From assembly GCA_019973155.2 (NCBI GenBank), contig BPQB01000024.1, positions 1 through 64,000 of the forward strand: a stretch of 64,000 nt of DNA, in the 5' to 3' direction. The translations under genes and the position numbers were made by a program. Every line of letters begins with the position of its first letter. Positions within the stretch are counted from its first letter, which is position 1. The DNA comes from Phanerochaete sordida (Eukaryota > Basidiomycota > Agaricomycetes > Polyporales > Phanerochaetaceae). Below the pieces are notes generated by a model. That model did no database searches and had not been told where the DNA came from. It saw only the letters and a program-made list of their open reading frames with translations. Shown in pieces: positions 32,860 through 44,506 of this stretch.

Positions 32860-35450
32860 ATGGCCACCGCTTCTCCCCCTCAGGTCCAAATTGTGGCCAA
32901 AGACAGCAAATTCAACCAGTTCGTGCCGCCGACCGACGTTCTTCAAATCCAGTACAGCTATGGGATGACCGGTCACTGCTCCGGTCCCGCGCCCCCAGAT
33001 CTGTTCTTCGACAAGCTACTACCGAAGCCAGAACATGTGAGCGCAGAAGGCCCTTCTCTCGAAGAATGTCTTGCGCGAGCCGACTTCCAACCGGTCCAGA
33101 AGGCGAAGGCAGAGAGAGATATGCAGATACGTCTGGTACGGGCAGTTCCATTCTGTCGTGCATAGTCATCATCTCAAGATATGCCGCAGAACGAGTGCAT
33201 TCGCAAAATCAAGTTGTCAAAACGCCTCCAGATATTCGACACAGGCGACAAGCGCGAGAACTCCACTGACCAGCGGCCAGACCACCAACTGGAACTCTTG
33301 CCTGAGGGCGAGCCGAACGAACAGTGGGAGCATCCCTCGAACACGAAGATGCACAAGCCTAGGCCCTTCAACTTCTGGAAACCCTCTCTGGCGATAGAAT
33401 CGAAGTTCTCGAACGGCAAAGACGGTTTCACGGACGACAAGCGATCTGTTACCAACAACACCACTGCGGGCTCTCGGACTCGCGGACAGCTCGGCCTCTA
33501 CGCCGACCAACAGTTCGCCTGTCTGCATATGCGCTTCCTGTACCAGCTCGAAATCGTCGGTCGACACGCTCGGATTCTGTACTACGACCGCTCTGGTGTC
33601 ATCGTCTGCAAGTCCTTCGACTACGCCCTGGAGAAAGAGTACTTGGTCCGCTTCCTGTGGCTCTGGGCGCGCATGACTCCCGAACAACAAGGCTGGGATT
33701 CGACAGTCCGCGATGCCACTGCGGGAGAGCGGCAAACCTTCGTGGACGCCGTAGGCCGGTTCCTGTCCTCCACTCCCCGCCAACTGCCTGTCGGGTACGA
33801 TCCTCGCGGCACCGGCAGCAAAGTCTATGTTGTTCAAGTCGCGGACGACGATCAGCCCAGTGGGTTCCACGAGGTCATCATCGGCTCGCCGTTCTACACT
33901 TCTCGGTCTGTGCCTGGGAGGGGCACCTGCGTCTATCTCGCGTACAGCACGATCGCCAAGGAAATCTGCGTGCTTAAAGACTCCTGGGCCATAGACGATC
34001 CGGCTTTCGAACCTGAGAAGAACATCCTCGACGATCTCAAAGCGGCAAATGTTCCCGGGTGCCCTTCCGTCATCTGCGGAGGGGATGTGGTGGTCGGAGA
34101 CGATTCTCAGGCGACGGCCGTGCAAGACTGGGCGACAAACCAAGAGTACCGGGAGTGGCGCACGCCGTGCAGCCCGTGGATACACAAGCATGTTCATCGT
34201 CGTATACTGATGGACTTCGTTTATCCTGTAGAATGCGTGAAGAACTCGGAAGAATTCTTGACCGTCATCCGGGGCGTTGCTGAATGTACGTGGCGGTTAT
34301 CTACCTGGCCTATTCCCAACTAATCTCGTGGTACACCAGGCATGGGCCACGCTGATCAAATCGGCATCCGACACAGAGACCTTACACCGGCTCATATGGG
34401 CTTCGTCGACACCGAGGACGGTATCAAACCAATTCTCATGGACTGGGACCACGCTGGTCGCAAGGACGAAGTCATCGAAGTGAAGCCTGGGGGTGTTGTG
34501 CCGTACTGCTCTGTCAGTATATTCTTGAAAGCATGTCGCGGCACTGGCTGACGATATGTCTGCTGCAGGGTACAGTCCAGTTCATGTCTGCTGACCTTTT
34601 GCAGGATCACGCTGGCCCTCATGAAACAAGACGCAAAACCCACTGCCTGATAGACGACGCGCAATCTCTTCTCTGGGTCCTTGCGTACGGAGCGTTTCAC
34701 TGGTTTCACCACGACGTGATCACTGCACTCGGGACCGTGTCACATAATCTCTTCGACGAGATGTCTAAACCCGTTCACGCTGGCGGTCCGTACCTTTGGT
34801 TCGGCGGTCAGATGAAGCGCGATGTGCTTCGTCAGCGCCTACTGGCCAACTTGCCTTTCGCCTCTCCGGTCCTGAAGAAAGTCTTAACTGCCATTGCATC
34901 CAAGTGGTCCGAGTACTACAACTTCGTAATGATTGCCGAGTCGCTGCCTATCTATAAATCCAATGCAGAGAACGCGTACGCACAGCTGGAGGACCCGTTC
35001 TGGTACGTGGAGCAAATCACCGCCGCTCTGGAGGCCGGGCGCGGGGCAGGCGAGCTCCCCATCGCGGATCGGGCCATACCTGCCGGCGACACGCGGGACG
35101 CTGTACCTGCGTCCTTCGACCACAAGCAGTACGAGGACGACAGAACGAGCACCTTCGCGGAGCACGAGGCCGGCGGCGACACGTCCTCGCTCGTCGAAAC
35201 CGGTATCGCTCGCATGCCTCCGCGGCGCGCCCTGCGCGGCGGCAAGCGCAAGCGCAAGGCCAAGGATGTCGACGCGGATGTGTACAAGCCGCCGAAGATG
35301 AAGCGTAAAGGCCGCGACGAGAGCCCGGAGAACGTCGCACCTCTTGGCGCACCTTGGTACTCTCGTGCGCGCACGTACTTGACCGAGCCGCTCAACAGGA
35401 TGGGGATCCTTGGGAAGAACGGAGTCAAAGACTGGAAGGCGAACCGTTAA
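32860..35450 (+). CDS. FunK1 fungal-type protein kinase, gene 2 (altered catalytic loop)
   Basis: Exons 32860-33135, 33190-34285, 34340-34512 and 34569-35450 encode 808 aa. Intron 1 could alternatively be 33131-33178. Exon 1 has PPDLFFDK, matching PPDLFLDS in gene 1, so both share an N-terminal segment. The FunK1 core is clear (ARILYYDRSGVIVCKSFDY, MTPEQQGWD, ICVLKDSW). The catalytic loop reads HRDLTPAHM: Asp471 is kept, but the metal-binding Asn five residues later is His476. The DFG equivalent is kept as LMDWDHAG (Asp492). This suggests reduced or absent phosphotransfer. The C-terminus carries basic clusters (GGKRKRKAKD, KMKRKGRD), probably nuclear localisation signals. Exon boundaries in the kinase domain match gene 1. 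Confidence 0.85.
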
Positions 35451-35939
35451 TTGTCCAGATGACTCGGAAGTGATTACTTCCTCATCCTTGAACTCGCGTC
35501 GACGGAAATTGGGCCTAACATTATGGGCTCTGTCTCTGACATTCATCTTCCTAGATGTACGGCGTAGGTACTTGTAAGCTGGGGGAGGGTATAGCGTGGA
35601 TATATCCAAAGCTGCCCACAAGGACATCTGTAGAGAGCCCCGGTAATTTATTTGTACTGCACCTCAACAACGACCCAGTGCGTACGAGATATAACTGGAT
35701 TAGTGACCACCAGTGCAGCACATATAAGACCCAGTGTCGGCTTCTAATATATGGGACAGCAAGACGCGCGCGGCGTCTGCTTCGATTTTGGCATGGAACA
35801 CAGCCTGCGGCCATAATCTTCGCTGTCACCATCCACACGGCCTCTCCGGGTAATCATCCTGTGTCTCGCATTTCCTTATATCTAATCGCCTGCTCCAGTT
35901 TCATTACCACTCGCTTGCTTACAGCCTCATCGAATACTC
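35451..35939. other. Intergenic before NACHT gene 2
   Basis: 489 bp. TATA-like stretches occur near 35720-35755 (acatataag, aatatatggg), about 190-220 bp before the NACHT gene 2 ATG; they are weak promoter candidates. No gene is seen. Confidence 0.45.
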
Positions 35940-38737
35940 ATGACAGCGGACGAAAAACCTGGTTTTTCCTCAGCCTTCCGTATACATGAATCTCGTGCGG
36001 TGTTAGAATGGATGAACAGACCCGAGGCCCAATGGCTACCAGACGGGCCCGACATCTTCAATCTCATTGAAGACCTTCGTCAGCTCGTAGAGGTATGTTC
36101 ACAGCTGTATGGGCCGCCATGATTGGATCTTGACTTTCAGGCTGTCCAGGGCACCGATTTGCGGCAGCATCTCCTGCCAGGAATCACGCAGCTGCGAGAA
36201 GCGGTTGATAGAGCAGTTTCGGCGGTACACAATGCTGTGCAGAGCGACACAGGTGTCTCCGAAGAGGCAAAGGGCGCGATCCAACGCAGCGCTAAGGTTC
36301 AGGAGAGAACACACGATCTCCTCAAGTACGAGCCAGGAGCTAATTAGTTTCCCAAATATGCCACTGACTGAGATCTAGTGACATAGGTCAGCTGCGACGT
36401 CTCATAAAGAAGCTAGATAGACCTCGCTCCCATCCACTCTCTATTATGCGAGGGATGTTGGGTAGAGATGACTATGGCGCCATCTTGGAAGAAATTAAGC
36501 GGATGTCGGATAGCGCACTTGATTCGTTCGAAGTACGTCTATGTTATCTTTACACAATGGTTTTTATAGGCTGATCTGAGGGTAGCGACGTGACTCCAAG
36601 GATATTGCCGAGATAATCAGCGATATAAAGGATGCCACGGTTTGTGACAACGAAGCTACTATATGCATGCTCGGTTTTGACAGTTACATTCAGGAGATGC
36701 AGCAACAATATCAAGTTGCAGGTAAGGCTCTTGCGAGCGATTATGTTCTTCGCCGTCATATCTCTCATGCTTCGGCTCAGAGGGAATCTCAGAGTTCCTT
36801 CAATTTGTGTTAGACGACTACGCTGGCGAACGCTTGCTTGAAAAGCAGAAAACGTGGTCCGCGCCCAGCATTGCTCCGGACGTGCGCGAAGAACTGGAGG
36901 ACTGGATTTTTGGCGGCCCAGCTCGGGAGCGCATCTACTTTCTCAGCGGCGAGGCCGGCCTCGGAAAGTCACGGATTGCATACCAGCAGTGCCTAAAGCT
37001 CCAATCGATGCAGGAGCCGTTGCCCCTTCTTGGCGCATCATTTTTCTTCGAGCAAGGTCACAAATTCCTCGACTCCCCCCTCAGTCTTCTCGCCTGCCTA
37101 GCATACCAGCTACAGCCACAGCTTGGGCCCCAAACGTCAAGTAACATAAGGGCGATTATTGCTAGCGGAGGGAAGCAGTTGGAAAGGCTAATGCTGCTAC
37201 TTCGAAGAGCTCTTCGAGGCGTTGGTACTTCACGCTCCCAGCTACAGCCAATAGTCCTCGTCATCGATGGGTTCAACGAATGCAAGGAGAGGGAACAAAT
37301 TCCCTTCTTACTCAGACATCTAGTGACGCTCGTTCGCGACTTCCACTGGCTGCGTCTCATCATCACATCACGCCCGCATCCCCCCGTCATGACCGTGCTC
37401 GCCCATGCTAGCGTCAACGACATCGTCTACCAACGGCACATGGAGCCCGAAGATGGGAGCTCCGCTGTACAGCGTTACCTCGAGCATGCGATCCCAAAAA
37501 TCCCCACATACGCAGACTTCCCTCGCAGACATCCGGAAGCTCTACGACACCTTACGACCAGTGCAGGAGACCGCTTCGACATCGCCCATTTTGCCCTTGA
37601 ATATCTGGACTCCCCGCATAATAAGCGACCGGTTACGGAACTAGACCACTTGACACTCCGAGATCCTTCACGTTCCCCAGACCAGGACTTTCTTTATGAG
37701 AGAGTTATGAGAGCGGAACGGGCGTATCTCGGCTGGCGCGCAATCATCGTCGACACAATTGTGGGCTTTGTGGTCTACGAACGGCAAGAGCTGACCCCCG
37801 AAGACATGTCTCTCTACTCCTACCCTCTAATTCCTGCCGATGAGATCGTTGCGGCTGTGGACCGCCTACGCCCCATGCTCCAAATAAACACAGAAGCCAA
37901 GATCGTACCTACCAGCACCTCATCGTACGACTTCCTCGTCAACGATAGAGGCGGATTTTACAATTCCGATCCATCTCTGACCCGCAGATTAAGATTCTCG
38001 GATAGCTCCACATATTCTGCATCGGCCTTTCTAGCTGCTTTGTTGAACGCTGCACCAGTCACAAACGCTCTCCTGACTCCTCTACCTCCAATCGCGGTGC
38101 TCAAAGATCATCCCACGGTCAAGTATCCCTCTTTGGCCCTTTGGGATCGATACCTCGTGCAGGCCAAAGACATCTGGATATTGAACGGAGAGCTAGATGC
38201 TCTCATCCCCAGCCTGCCGCTTGCACTGTACGCGTGGGTCACCACATTTCGCTACGTGGTGCGCGGGGGAGAAGCGGTAGCTCTTTTCGGAGTGAGTATC
38301 TGACTGAGGCTCGCCGTACGTGCATTACTCATATACCTGTCACCAAGGCGAAGAGCGTCCGCGCAACACGGGGTGCCGAATTCTTCAAATTTGTCGTATT
38401 CGTACAATTGTGCCGAGCTAGACGGCTCTGGGAAGACTCGGAGGATCTGTTCAATATTTCCGTCGCAGATTTACGCGAAGGAATCGTCGCACAATTCCAC
38501 AACACAGTCACCGTCGTTCTTCGCCTCGAAGTTCGTGAAAACCAGCCTCTGCGTCTTGAGTTCATCAAAGAACCTCACAGTTTCCTTGAGTTTGATGTTC
38601 GTGAAGACGACATACCAAAGTACCGGGCCATCGTGCAAGAGCTATGCAGGATATTGGAGCAGGACGACCGTCTAGCAAATAACTCATCTTTGGCAGGGGT
38701 TGTCGAAGGAACGTTCCGCATAGACGACTGGCAATAA
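35940..38737 (+). CDS. NACHT-domain NTPase, NLR-like, gene 2
   Basis: Exons 35940-36092, 36141-36325, 36379-36532, 36586-36639, 36694-36721, 36781-38291, 38348-38737 give 824 aa. Exons 3, 4 and 5 (154, 54, 28 nt) are identical in length to those of gene 1, and all intron phases agree. The helical N-terminus has LREAVDRAVSAVHNAVQ and an IAEIISDIKDAT helix. NACHT: Walker A GEAGLGKS, Walker B IVLVIDGFNE, IITSRPHPP. The C-terminal domain has FVVFVQLCR and SLAGVVEGTFRI, like the paralogues. It is the closest relative of gene 1, with the same orientation, 10 kb downstream across the FunK1 pair. No repeat-type sensor domain is present. A role in fungal non-self recognition/cell death is inferred from the family. 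Confidence 0.87.
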
Positions 38738-40604
38738 TACATGATCCATTCATGCTCCTTGATTCGCGCATGTCCGTAGAGCTCCGGGAATTTGTGGTAT
38801 ATTCTATGAGACGACTCAGTAGCTGACATCCCTGTCTGCCCTGGTTGTAGGATATATACCGCGGGGTCCATCGCGATCTCCACATTCTACGCACGATCTG
38901 GCACTTTGCGTGTGCAATTATGGTCTTTCTTCGCGACTACAGGTCGTCACACGCGGACAGCTGTTTCGATACGGCGTCGCGGTCTACGTCGAATGCTGCC
39001 GCGCCGCATTCCAGAATCGTAAGAAGTGGAAGAAGTCAAGCTGGTTCGTCTGAAGCTGTGAATACGACGTTAATCATCTTCTTCGACGAATCGACGGCGA
39101 CGAGGCAGGACGCACCAGTCGGCTGATCAGGGGCACGTAGGGTCGCGACGCATTGTTCGCAAAGCGGTCCGGCGCGACGGCGACGGCGAGCTAGGGGTTC
39201 TTGCCGGGACGAAAGACGCGTTAGCTTGGCCTACATACAGATCAGAGGAAACCTGGAGCCTGTATAAGCGTTTTTGCACTCACGAGTTCGCGACAGACGC
39301 TGTACAGTTGAACGGGACTTTCGTCGAGTCCATCTAGAGCCATACGAATGCCGTGCCGACGACCTTGTTGAACTACAAACCACCGATGTTGGAACTCCGG
39401 AGCACAAGTCTGCGCGCAGTTGGTGGTAACTGCGAGTTTATTTGGTACACCCTGGGGATTGTCGGACGGCTGTCCTTCAGCTGGACGAAGCAAGGAACTC
39501 GCTGATGACCATGGCGTGGGACGTCCGACGGGACGCGACGAGAATCAGTAGCCCGACGCCCACTGCAGAACCATGAGCGAACATATCTCAAAATGTCCAG
39601 TGCCGACACGCACCAGTGAGGCGAAAGCTGGAGCCCCCGTGGGGTGCAGCAGCCCCTGGTGTCTCTTTAGCGTCTGGCTGGTTCCACGAGAGCGTGTGGC
39701 ACCACGCCAAGTTCCCAGGTGTACATCTACCCCATGCGCCGCCTCAAGGACTGCCTGTTCGTGCTCGATCCAGTGAATCGTCTGGCAGGGGACACAAACG
39801 TGCTGTAAGCGGATTGATCAGTGAGCGACTGGAGATCTTACTGAGGTAACTAACCTTGCATGACCAGTGATATAGCGCCTCTCCCCGCAGGAAATGAGAG
39901 CCGAGTCGCCGGAGTGCACATTTGACCCTTTGGAAGTACCCTTCAGAGCCTCCCGTGTGTTCGCCGGGATGGAGCATACACTATCCCAGTAACGTCCTAG
40001 GGGGCTGATCGCCAACGTAAGCGAAGGATATGGGGCACGCGCAGCTGTCGAGGGTATGCGTCGTCGGCGCGTACCTGGAGAAGCCAGGTGCGAGCAGCCT
40101 GGGCACGGCGCCAGCGCAGCGCCCGTTGTTCAGCTCGGAGGAACTGAGAGAAGGATGCTTCTGCGACGTCAGCCTCGGCGCCCGGCTCAGCGTGACCAGG
40201 CACAAGAGTGCCGGGGTGCGTTTCCACGGCTGCCTGCGCCGGAGACATCTGTCATGACCCACATCCTCACCGTCCTCTTCGCGACGCGCCTGGGTCGTGG
40301 CGTGCGAACACCTTCCCATGCTGTCGGTGCCGCAGATCGAGCCGCGCCTCTACGGATGCGATGCCGGACCTGTCGGAAGCGGAACGGCACAACTCTCTCT
40401 CGCGAGCAGCGACGGAAGTTTGTTGCAAATAAGTAGCGTGTGAGTACAGCCGGCGTATACAATATCGAGAGTAAAATGCATGTAATCTACAAACCCAGGT
40501 CTAAGCAGCCCTTGTAACAGATAGTCCGAACACACCTCGGACTATAGGTCTCCAATGTCCATCTTCTACTGTTCATCCTCTCTCTGCCGGCGGCGCAGTC
40601 CGCT
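38738..40604. other. Intergenic, no gene recognised
   Basis: About 1.9 kb between NACHT gene 2 and the 3' end of the DUF218 gene. Several overlapping open frames at 39.9-40.4 kb on both strands show no family match. Confidence 0.45.
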
Positions 40605-41758
40605 CTAGTGTAGGTGATCCCAGGGCAGCGGGCCAGGGTACAGCGCGGTCTGCCCGCCGTCGTGGGGCCCGGGGCACCAGTTGAGCAGCCCGGCGAGCTC
40701 GGGCGCGGACGAGAAGTACGAGTGGAAGCGTTTGGCGACGTTCCGCGAGCGGCGCTTCGCGAGCAAGAAGTCGTGGCAGCCGTAGACGTCCTGAGCGTAC
40801 GGCAGGAACCCGTTCTCGCGCTGTCGGTGCGTCAGGCACGCCTCCCCACGCAGAAACACCCGCAACGCACCTCGCCGTTCCGCGCGGCGGTCATGTCCTC
40901 GCCCTCGGGGTCGACGCCGACGTATGTGAAGCGCGCCTCGGGCCAGCGCAGCGCGGCGCGGTGCAGCTCGGTGTAGCGGCGGCGCTTGAACTCGTAGCCG
41001 ACGACGGTGACGCGCGCGGGCCAGCGCCCGGTGTACTCGCGGAAGCGGGCGAGTGCGAAGAGCAGGTTCTGGTACGAGTCGAGGGCGGCGTCTTCGGTCG
41101 TCGCGCGTGCAAAGTGCGCGTCGGGGAGCAGCCGCGCGGCGTGGGCGAGCCGCAGGTACGACTCGGCCTCGGTCGTCGTCGAGGCCTTCTTCGTCTGGCC
41201 CCTGGTTCCTTGTCAGAGGCGTGTTGAGGACGTGGATAGGGGTGGGGACTCACCCGCTGAAGACGAGCAGCGCGTGTTCATCCCCGAGCGCGATTTCTAC
41301 ACTGTCCGATGGCGATTCATACTCTGGGACGGAAGCAGAGGCACAGGCACTCACCCTCGTGCGACGTGATTGTAGAATGCTTCTATCCGCCCCCGCGTCG
41401 CCTGATACGGCTCCAGCAGCCAGTTTTGCTCGTCGAGAATCCGCCCCGGCGCCGTCCCCTTCCAGATGGCATGTCCAGGGACCATCACGAGGTGGTCGAG
41501 GGCCTGCAGCTGGCTGTCATAGCCGACGGTCGAGAGGTGCGGGGCGGGTAAGAGTGCGCTCGAGACCACGAATGCGGGGGGTCTGGAGAAGTAGTGGCCG
41601 AGGTTGAGGAGCAGCGAGACGGCCGCGACGCCAGCGAGGAGACAGAGGCCGAGGTTGGTGATGCGTGCGCGGGTGAGGAGCACCTCGCGCAGCGGCCGCT
41701 GCGAGCGCGAGATGGAGCCGCGCTTGGTGTGGTAGGAGACGGGAGCGGGCAGCATCAT
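40605..41758 (-). CDS. DUF218-domain membrane-anchored protein
   Basis: Exons 41758-41355, 41301-41254, 41201-40871 and 40820-40605 give 332 aa. One hydrophobic segment at about residues 34-52 after a basic N-terminus predicts a signal-anchor (type II) topology, with the domain on the lumenal or outer side. The DUF218 pattern is plain: LDHLVMVPGHAIWKG, LLEPYQ, ALLVFSGGQT, EAESYLRLA, EDAALDSYQNLLFALARF, VTVVGYEFKRRR, FTYVGVDP. DUF218 proteins are conserved in bacteria (YdcF-like) and fungi; in bacteria some are tied to cell-envelope metabolism, but the fungal role is unknown. All three introns are 50-53 nt with good sites. It is divergently arranged with the GT2 gene 2.7 kb away. An ATG also occurs one codon downstream. 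Confidence 0.85.
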
Positions 41759-44413
41759 CTCCGTCGTCGCGGTGGTAAGAGGGATGGCGCGCGCGGGCAG
41801 AACAGGAAGGAGGGCGCATCAAGCGTCGGGTTTGGGGAATTTGATGCGCCCTTCCATTTTTGTCCACATGTCCCGTCCTCCTCCGCCGTATCACCATCTC
41901 ATCTCAGACGCTGACGTTCTCCGAGGAGCTATGTTCGCGCTCGTCCTGTCATCGTCTCGATAAAATATGACGAAACATAGGGCTGAGCTACGGTGTGCAA
42001 GCGCACCGCGACGGAACAGCTCGCTGACGGCGAGTTCCAGCTTCATCTCTTGACGTCCCTGCCTGCCGCCCTTCAGAAGCAGAGTATGTTTTCGTTATCT
42101 GCATACGGTTGACCTTCTCTTCTCCCTCAGCGCTGCGGTTGAAGTGTCGGCGCGCGTTATCGGGCTTCTCAGAGGGCGGCAGAGACAAAGGAAACGCGGC
42201 TTGTTCGCTAGTTCGCGTCCCTCGCCGAGGGGCGCACACAGGGATACGTCAACTCTCGCCACGACGAACGTTTCGGGACAGATGAGCCTGCGTCATGCAG
42301 GGAAGTATGCGTATGCCGTCTTCGGCGCTGCATGTATCAGGAAATGCAGATTGGACGAGTTGCAGGATGCAGCGAAGCGGAGACTACGACAGATACGCCT
42401 GTCAATTTGACCAGAAAGATACAACAATAATGGACGCATGGGGACGCCTAGCCCTCACTTGAGGCGTCAGGACATTCTTCACGCGAAATTGAAAGCTCGA
42501 TATCAGCCGTCCATGGCTATTCTGTCAGATATGCTCGAGGCACGGTGGTCGCCAGGCTGTTCATCTGTCGCGGTGTTTCCAACGTACTGGGCTATCCTGT
42601 GGGACTCAACATTGCAGAATATTCACATAACTGGTGTACCCCGCTGCTCAAACGTAGGAGAGTCGAGTGCGTACCCAATCCTAGCCGGTTACGTAATCTG
42701 ATGCGCTTGTCTGGACCAGAGCTGTCGCGTCGCCTCTTTCTTCTGCACCATCATCATCCCCCTTGAACGCACAAGATATCCCCTAAAGCTAGATTATGCT
42801 CTTTGTCGTCATGAGATGTCTTTGAGAGATTGTAGGGACGGAGAATGGTGAGAGTTGCCGGAACATACAGCATGGAAGCGGCGCGCCTAACGAGGTTCCC
42901 AGTTTTGTCGCTTGGCATCCCTGCCCACTCCCACACGGAAGAAGGTCATTCTCGTTATCTTTGCGCGCCCAGAATGTCTCGTTTATTCTGAACATAATTC
43001 AGAGCAGTCTCTGGATAGCGCGGAGAACGCGATTGGGTGGCACAGGCGAGGGTGGGCGGCATATCCGCAAATCAGCCTCGTTCCATGAGGCACGTTGAAA
43101 GCTGGACCCTGTGCGCAGCTCAGTGAGTGCACTCGCATGCGTCATACCCAAAGTTTATGAAACCTTCCCAGGAAAGTACAGTATCGACGTCCAGCCCCGT
43201 GCGATACGCCCGCAAGGTCTACACGAGGCGGCGTTTGCAGTGCACGGATCACATAGAGTGCTCTGTCATTGGGGCCTCGAGCGTCCATGCCTGAACGCTG
43301 GACGGACGCCTGGGCTCAAGGAGCGGCGGTGAGCACAGCCGTGCGCTCGCAGGCGGTGTCACTGGCTGACTGGTCGCATTGGCAGCAGCATGTGGACCAG
43401 CCTGTGCGGCGACAGGGCCCTGGGAGCGCGGAGGACAAGGCTAGGCCTGTGGAACGAAAGCATCTCCCGGCACTCGCGGCAAGCGCCACAAAGGGTGACA
43501 CGCTGATCCGGCAGCGACCGCTTTCGCCGAGGCGACCGCGATCAGAGTCCCACCGCAGATCGTCGACGCGCTCTTTCTGGCTGAACTGCATCCGCCATTA
43601 TTGCCGAAGCGTCAACAGAAGTCTAACATAAGTCTGAGCTTATGCAAATCACACATATGCTTTCCAACAACTCGCCCCGATGACCTCCTCCTCGTCTGCT
43701 GCCATCCTGCGACGGCCACGGCGAATCGTGCGCACCACATCCAAACCAGGGAGCCGCCAGAGTGAGAAACAGAAAAGGGCAAACCGTGTGTCTTCTAGTC
43801 AGCCCGTGCCTTCTCCTCCCCAATCTCTGATTTAGGGCATAAACGCAGTCTGCCCTAGGTGCTCTAGAGTCGGGCATAAGCACTTCTCTGCTCGATAACG
43901 GCGCCGAACGTGCTTCCCACACGCGTCTTCTCAGGGGCAGGGAGAACAGCGCACCTACCGATGATAACGGCGCACAGAGCAAGGCTCTCCTCATTGGGCC
44001 CCGGGGCCTGTGCTCGCTTATGCAATCTGCCGAGCACGTTGGGACGTTGTCCCCCGGGGATGGTTCGGCAGATTCGAATGCACCTCTCGCCTGGTCCCTC
44101 TGTCGTCGGCGATGGCTCGCGCCGCCCAGCCCAGGCCTGGCAGAGTTTGCTCCGCGCCGGAAGCTGTAGCCATATACGACGGCGCTGGCACGGGCGCGCA
44201 TCGAAGATCTTGTTCGTTCCTCTGCTGCACTCTCGCGTCTGTCGCCGCGCTGTCCACCGGTGCACCGTCGCCTTTCTGCTCAACAGGTTCTATGCCGACA
44301 TCTCGGTCGCGGAACATCCTTCCCTTGACGTGCCGCGATTATACAGCTCAGGGACCGCCCCTTGATGCTCACGCTGTCGCTTTGCGGCTCACGTTCGCGA
44401 CGCACCGAAAGGG
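41759..44413. other. Divergent intergenic region between DUF218 and GT2 genes
   Basis: About 2.7 kb. Short overlapping frames at 43.6-44.3 kb are Arg/Ser-rich with no match. No gene is supported; it should contain both promoters. Confidence 0.45.
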
Positions 44414-44419
44414 TATAAG
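44414..44419 (+). promoter_or_regulatory. TATA box of the GT2 gene
   Basis: TATAAG about 93 bp upstream of the ATG at 44507, in a GC-rich surround. Position and sequence only. Confidence 0.45.
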
Positions 44420-44506
44420 TGCCCGCACGCGCAGCCCGCTCCCCTCCAGGCCCCGTACAGAGCCCACCCGTGCAGTCCTCCGTTCCACTCCTTATTGTTC
44501 CCCAGG

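Noticed and set aside
33217..34197. 326-codon minus-strand open frame
   Set aside because: Antisense to FunK1 gene 2 exon 2; no independent protein features.
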